Shown: in pieces, positions 38,426-41,871 of the stretch
Position numbering within the stretch: position 1 is the stretch's first letter
Layout of the letters: each line of letters begins with the position of its first letter
NCBI RefSeq assembly: GCF_002875705.1
Contig: NZ_MCZZ01000089.1
Span: forward strand, 1 to 41,871
DNA from: Vibrio sp. 10N.261.45.E2
Lineage (GTDB): Bacteria; Pseudomonadota; Gammaproteobacteria; Enterobacterales; Vibrionaceae
Reading direction: 5' to 3'
Length of the DNA stretch: 41,871 nt
The notes under the pieces: generated by a model
What the model saw: only the letters and a program-made list of their open reading frames with translations
Database searches by the model: none
Told to the model about the DNA's origin: nothing
Program-made: the position numbers and the translations under genes

Positions 38426-38881
38426 ATGAGAACTGTATTCCTGTTTGTGCTCTGGCTTTGCTCGTTTTCGATTTTCGCAGCCGCTGAGTTAACCGTATTC
38501 GATCACTCTGGACAGAAGTATGGATTAAGTCGAGATCACCTCCTGTCACTACCTCAAAAAGAAATCACCACCACCTTGCCTTGGGTCGAGGGGCTGACCG
38601 TTTATAGTGGCGTAACCTTACAAACGGTGCTTGAAAATATGGACTTACCGATATCATCTCAAGTCACTTTCGTGGCATTAAACGACTATAAAATAGCCGT
38701 GCCTAAAGAAGATTTTGATAACTATGAGCCCATCATTGCGATCAAAAAGAATGGTGAGTTTATGTCTGTCAGAGAAAAAGGCCCTTATTGGTTAATTTAC
38801 CCACTCTCTGCTAACCCTGAGACCAACATCCCTGATTTCCATGCCAAGATGATTTGGCAGATTCGTGATATTCACCTCTAG
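38426..38881 (+). CDS. Periplasmic molybdopterin-domain-like protein, no catalytic Cys
   Basis: About 151 residues from the ATG at 38426; GGAG at 38416-38419 favours this over the in-frame ATG at 38414. A signal peptide (RTVFLFVLWLCSFSIFAAA) exports it. The body resembles a trimmed oxidoreductase molybdopterin-binding domain: YSGVTLQTVLENMDLP, VTFVALNDYKIAVPKED, then IIAIKKNGEFMSVREKGPYWLIYPL. It has no Cys after the signal, so the Mo-ligand Cys of sulfite-oxidase-type enzymes is absent. The degenerate GGDEF gene begins 9 nt after its stop. It may act as a periplasmic partner or sensor for that membrane protein; this is inference. Confidence 0.72.
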   Translation: MRTVFLFVLWLCSFSIFAAAELTVFDHSGQKYGLSRDHLLSLPQKEITTTLPWVEGLTVYSGVTLQTVLENMDLPISSQVTFVALNDYKIAVPKEDFDNYEPIIAIKKNGEFMSVREKGPYWLIYPLSANPETNIPDFHAKMIWQIRDIHL

Positions 38882-38890
38882 AGGCCAATT

Positions 38891-39916
38891 ATGAAGAAGC
38901 TGATGTCTATGGCTGCAATTAAAGTCGTTGTATTGTCTTTAGCTGTGGTTGTTCTATCCGTCAATATCTACAGTGTTACTCGAATTAATGACATCAACAA
39001 GAGCTTTTCCAGCCGCCAAAATGAGGCCACTTGGTTTGTTTTTCAGCTCGTTAAAGAGTATGCAAACTTCTTGATGGTCAGCCACGCAAAAACAATTGAT
39101 TATGATGAACTGTGGCTCGCTTATGACATTACTTGGAGCCGCTTTGATATTTTGATTAACAGTACCGAGTCGTCCAATTTCATCCGCTCCGCAAACTTTA
39201 AACCTTACTTCACCGCAGAGTTTGAAAAGTTTAAGTCGTTAGAATCGTCAATCAAATTAGTCAGTCAGGGTCAATTACCGAAAGAATCGCTTCAGAAGAA
39301 AGTCGACATTTGTTACACCACCTTGGTCGAGTTTATTAACGAAAAGTTTCGATTACAAAGCCCTGTAATTGAGGAAAATACATCCATTGTGGGTAAGTTT
39401 GTCGTTGTTCACCAAGTCAGCAGTGCCTTTCTTGTCTTGATTTTGTTGATGACAGGCATCATTTTTTATCTCGATTTTTCCATCAAACGAAAACTTCATT
39501 CTACCGATTTCATTACAGGGTTTCGAAATCGAGTATCGTTAATGAAATTTGTTAAGAACAGCTACCCAACAAACAGTAACTTCGACCTCTACTTTGTGCG
39601 TATTAGAAATCTCAGTGAGATAAACCAAAAGTACGGTCTAGAGTATGGTGATTTGGTCGTGAGTTCTGCCGCTAAGTCGCTGACTGCAAAGGTTCCAGAA
39701 AGTACTATCTCGTTTCGTAGTAGCGGAAGTCAGTTCCTGTTCTTTATTCCTGAACACTTGTACACGAGTGACGAGATTCAGGAAAAGTTCAATGACGTAC
39801 TCAAGGATTATATTTCAGCGGGGAACCTAGAATTGATGATTGACGCGGTCGTTAGACATAAAAAGAACATCAGCTCTAAAGATATGATGGAGCTGTTAAC
39901 GACCATGCAGAGCTAA
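38891..39916 (+). CDS. Membrane protein with periplasmic sensor and degenerate GGDEF domain
   Basis: 341 residues: membrane helix at about 8-27, a periplasmic helical domain to about 170, a second helix (VSSAFLVLILLMTGIIFYLDF), then a cytoplasmic domain of diguanylate cyclase type. DFITGFRNRVSLMKFVK matches the D-x-L-T-G-L-x-N-R start of GGDEF domains, but the active-site loop reads SSGSQF where GGDEF is required, so it should not make c-di-GMP. It may act as a receptor or scaffold. It is co-transcribed with the periplasmic molybdopterin-like gene and convergent with a GGDEF-EAL gene. Confidence 0.8.
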   Translation: MKKLMSMAAIKVVVLSLAVVVLSVNIYSVTRINDINKSFSSRQNEATWFVFQLVKEYANFLMVSHAKTIDYDELWLAYDITWSRFDILINSTESSNFIRSANFKPYFTAEFEKFKSLESSIKLVSQGQLPKESLQKKVDICYTTLVEFINEKFRLQSPVIEENTSIVGKFVVVHQVSSAFLVLILLMTGIIFYLDFSIKRKLHSTDFITGFRNRVSLMKFVKNSYPTNSNFDLYFVRIRNLSEINQKYGLEYGDLVVSSAAKSLTAKVPESTISFRSSGSQFLFFIPEHLYTSDEIQEKFNDVLKDYISAGNLELMIDAVVRHKKNISSKDMMELLTTMQS

Positions 39917-39965
39917 TTCCTCTATAAGCAACAAGTTAGCGCAATAGGCTCTATTTACTTCGCTC

Positions 39966-41871
39966 TTAAGCTCTCGATCGGGTGATTGATTTTGGACTTA
40001 AAATCGCCTGAGGGTCGTGGCTTCGAACAAACTCGACGAATTCCAGATAAGTGAGTGGTTGGCTAAAGAAGTAGCCTTGTATGAGGTCACAGTTAGCTTG
40101 TCTCAGGTAATGATACTGTTCTATAGACTCAACACCTTCTCCTACGACTAACGTGTCACAAGAGTGGCCTAAGTTAACCATAGATTCGACCATCTTTCGG
40201 TCAGCTTTGTCGTCGACTATGTGATCGATAAAACTCTTATCAATTTTTAGTTCGTCCACAGGGTAGTGGAGAAGTTGGTTAAACGCCGTGTAGCCCGTAC
40301 CAAAGTCATCGAGAGATACCTTTAAACCTAAGCTTCTTAGGCTTTCGATAGTCTGCACCGTAAGCTTGGTGCTTTTTACGTAACTGGTTTCGGTTATTTC
40401 TATAATAATGTTGCCGGGTGGTACTTGATAACGTTCGAGTACTTTACGGATGTTGTCCGCAAAATTACGGTTGTAGAGCTCCATTGCCGAGATATTAATC
40501 GACAGGGTGCCCGTGTATTGGTGAAGTTCTGAAAGCTCTTTATAGCTTTTGATGGCGTTGCCTATGACCCACATGTCGAGCCTTGCGATGAGATTACTTT
40601 TCTCCGCCACTGGGATAAATTCTTCCGGTCCCGCATCGATATCGAATAAGGCAGGGCAACGAATTAAGCACTCTGCGCCACCTATCTGAAGTGTCTTCGC
40701 ATTGAAAATAGGCATAAAGCGGAGTTCAAAGTTGTCACTTTCGCAGCACTCTAACAACCTTTTCTCCACAATGTCATGACGTTCCAAGGTATGTAATAAC
40801 TCCTCACCGTAAACAATGCGACTTTTGCCATTGCTATGGGATTTTGCGTTAGCCAACATTTCATCGATACATCGGTGCCAAATATCTTCGAACTTTGGAG
40901 TGTCGAGTGGCAAAACACCTGTAGCGAGCGATAAACGGAACCCGTAGTAGTCAAGGAATGTGGTTCCCGTTAGCGTATTGTTGATGTTCTCAATTTCTTC
41001 ATTGATCAGTTGATGCTTATCCGTTTCTAAAATCGTAATAAACTGGTTTCCTCCCAGTCTTGCTAAAGAATAATCACTGCAACTAAAGCCCAAAGATGAT
41101 TGCTGGTTTTGTAGTGTTTCCTTCAAGGCTTTAGCTAAGCTTATCAGTACATTATCGCCAACTTTTGCACCGTAAAGATCGTTGATTTTGCGGAAGTCGA
41201 TGATGTCCCAACAAACCACATAACAGTGTGGATTCATTGAGCTCTTTATGCGTACATCAAGATGTCGGATGAATGAACGTCGGTTGGCTAACTTGGTGAG
41301 TTGATCGAATTCAGCTTCAAATTTCAATTCCGTTAGTGAGTCGATGTAAGCGTTTTTCAATCCATCAATTTCACTTTGTCCCGATGAACGTTTGAAGTAT
41401 CTAAGCTTGAGTCCACCTATGGATATTTCATGCAATAAATCTTTTAGTGGGCGAACAAGTTGGTAGCGCACCACTAAATGGACGATGAACATGACAGTGA
41501 ACAGAGTTCCAAAGCTGACGAGAAAGGTTTGTTTGGCGATGATGGCTTTCTCGTAATTGAACTTTTGTTCCCGAATATTGACTTGAGCAATCAGGTGCCG
41601 ACTGGTCAACTGGACATTGATACTCTCTTGAGTTTGTTCAATTGACTTAATAACGAATTGGGTATTTTCAATGTTGGCAACGTCTGACGAGGGTTCAATT
41701 AAAAACTGAATATTGTCATCATCATTGTATTTGATCAGTAAGCTAGAGAGCTGTATCAGAGGCCCGTCAGCAATCAAGATATAGCGGTTTAAACTGTTAC
41801 TGGCACGCTTGTCTTGGGGCAGGAGGTAAGGATCAATCGCTGAGACATATGCATTGTAGTGGTCAAGTAAA
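39966..41871 (-). CDS. GGDEF-EAL protein, probable c-di-GMP phosphodiesterase (5' end outside window)
   Basis: The frame is open to the right edge, so the N-terminus is missing; a TTG at 41777 is just internal. Seen from there: a periplasmic part, a membrane helix (FLVSFGTLFTVMFIVHLVV), a short HAMP-like linker, a GGDEF domain (start DQLTKLANRRSF; signature degenerate as GGNQF) and a C-terminal EAL domain. The EAL signature reads AECLIRC with its Glu kept; the further catalytic residues appear present: Asn in LSINIS, Glu in IIIEITET, DDFGTGY, Lys in DELKIDKSFI, VVGEGVES, QGYFFSQPL. It most likely degrades c-di-GMP under periplasmic control. Confidence 0.88.
   Translation of the reverse strand, partial: LLDHYNAYVSAIDPYLLPQDKRASNSLNRYILIADGPLIQLSSLLIKYNDDDNIQFLIEPSSDVANIENTQFVIKSIEQTQESINVQLTSRHLIAQVNIREQKFNYEKAIIAKQTFLVSFGTLFTVMFIVHLVVRYQLVRPLKDLLHEISIGGLKLRYFKRSSGQSEIDGLKNAYIDSLTELKFEAEFDQLTKLANRRSFIRHLDVRIKSSMNPHCYVVCWDIIDFRKINDLYGAKVGDNVLISLAKALKETLQNQQSSLGFSCSDYSLARLGGNQFITILETDKHQLINEEIENINNTLTGTTFLDYYGFRLSLATGVLPLDTPKFEDIWHRCIDEMLANAKSHSNGKSRIVYGEELLHTLERHDIVEKRLLECCESDNFELRFMPIFNAKTLQIGGAECLIRCPALFDIDAGPEEFIPVAEKSNLIARLDMWVIGNAIKSYKELSELHQYTGTLSINISAMELYNRNFADNIRKVLERYQVPPGNIIIEITETSYVKSTKLTVQTIESLRSLGLKVSLDDFGTGYTAFNQLLHYPVDELKIDKSFIDHIVDDKADRKMVESMVNLGHSCDTLVVGEGVESIEQYHYLRQANCDLIQGYFFSQPLTYLEFVEFVRSHDPQAILSPKSITRSRA

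Overview
The window looks like accessory sequence from a marine Vibrio, probably of the Splendidus clade and probably chromosome 2. This is inferred from gene content and protein style: a second complete F-type ATP synthase operon, a TRAP transporter, a cbb3-type oxidase and c-di-GMP proteins. No species-level marker is present. No rRNA, tRNA or CRISPR was seen.

Layout. (1) 1-447: the 3' end of an IS4-family transposase, cut by the window edge. (2) 521-13986: a catabolic island around a LacI-type regulator. A leftward unit encodes two paralogous double-SnoaL proteins and a sodium:solute symporter. Next come a leftward TRAP transporter (dctP, dctQ, dctM), the lacI-type gene and an HpcH/HpaI aldolase. 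A rightward operon encodes a HisD-like dehydrogenase, an SDR, a double cupin and an alpha/beta hydrolase. Four copies of one 20-bp palindrome lie in the promoter regions of these units, so they probably form one local regulon. The substrate is not identifiable; the enzymes suggest a hydroxylated organic acid or polyol. (3) 14130-21029: a leftward ATP synthase operon, atpI-B-E-F-H-A-G-D, with atpC broken by one in-frame TAA. (4) 21831-30702: a LysR regulator diverging from ridA-like, aldehyde dehydrogenase, M19 dipeptidase-like and BCCT transporter genes. These are followed by a translationally coupled pair: an unrecognised protein of about 579 aa and a DUF3726-type protein that looks like a shortened relative of the malate/L-lactate dehydrogenase (Ldh_2) family. 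This resembles a betaine or amino-acid-derivative catabolic cluster. (5) 31034-33109: a proline iminopeptidase and two small unknown genes, separated by clear terminators. (6) 33337-37959: a leftward cytochrome oxidase operon: cytochrome c, ccoN, ccoO, and a five-heme ccoP fused to a three-heme alcohol-dehydrogenase-type cytochrome. (7) 38256-41871: a possible 38-aa ORF, a periplasmic molybdopterin-domain-like protein paired with a degenerate GGDEF membrane protein, and, convergent to it, a GGDEF-EAL protein that runs off the right edge.

The best leads are the uncharacterised protein/DUF3726 pair with a structured non-coding leader, the CcoP/AdhB-like fusion, the LacI regulon with its four operators and apparent ATA start codon, and the nonsense mutation in atpC. 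All family assignments are from reading the sequence; no database search was run.
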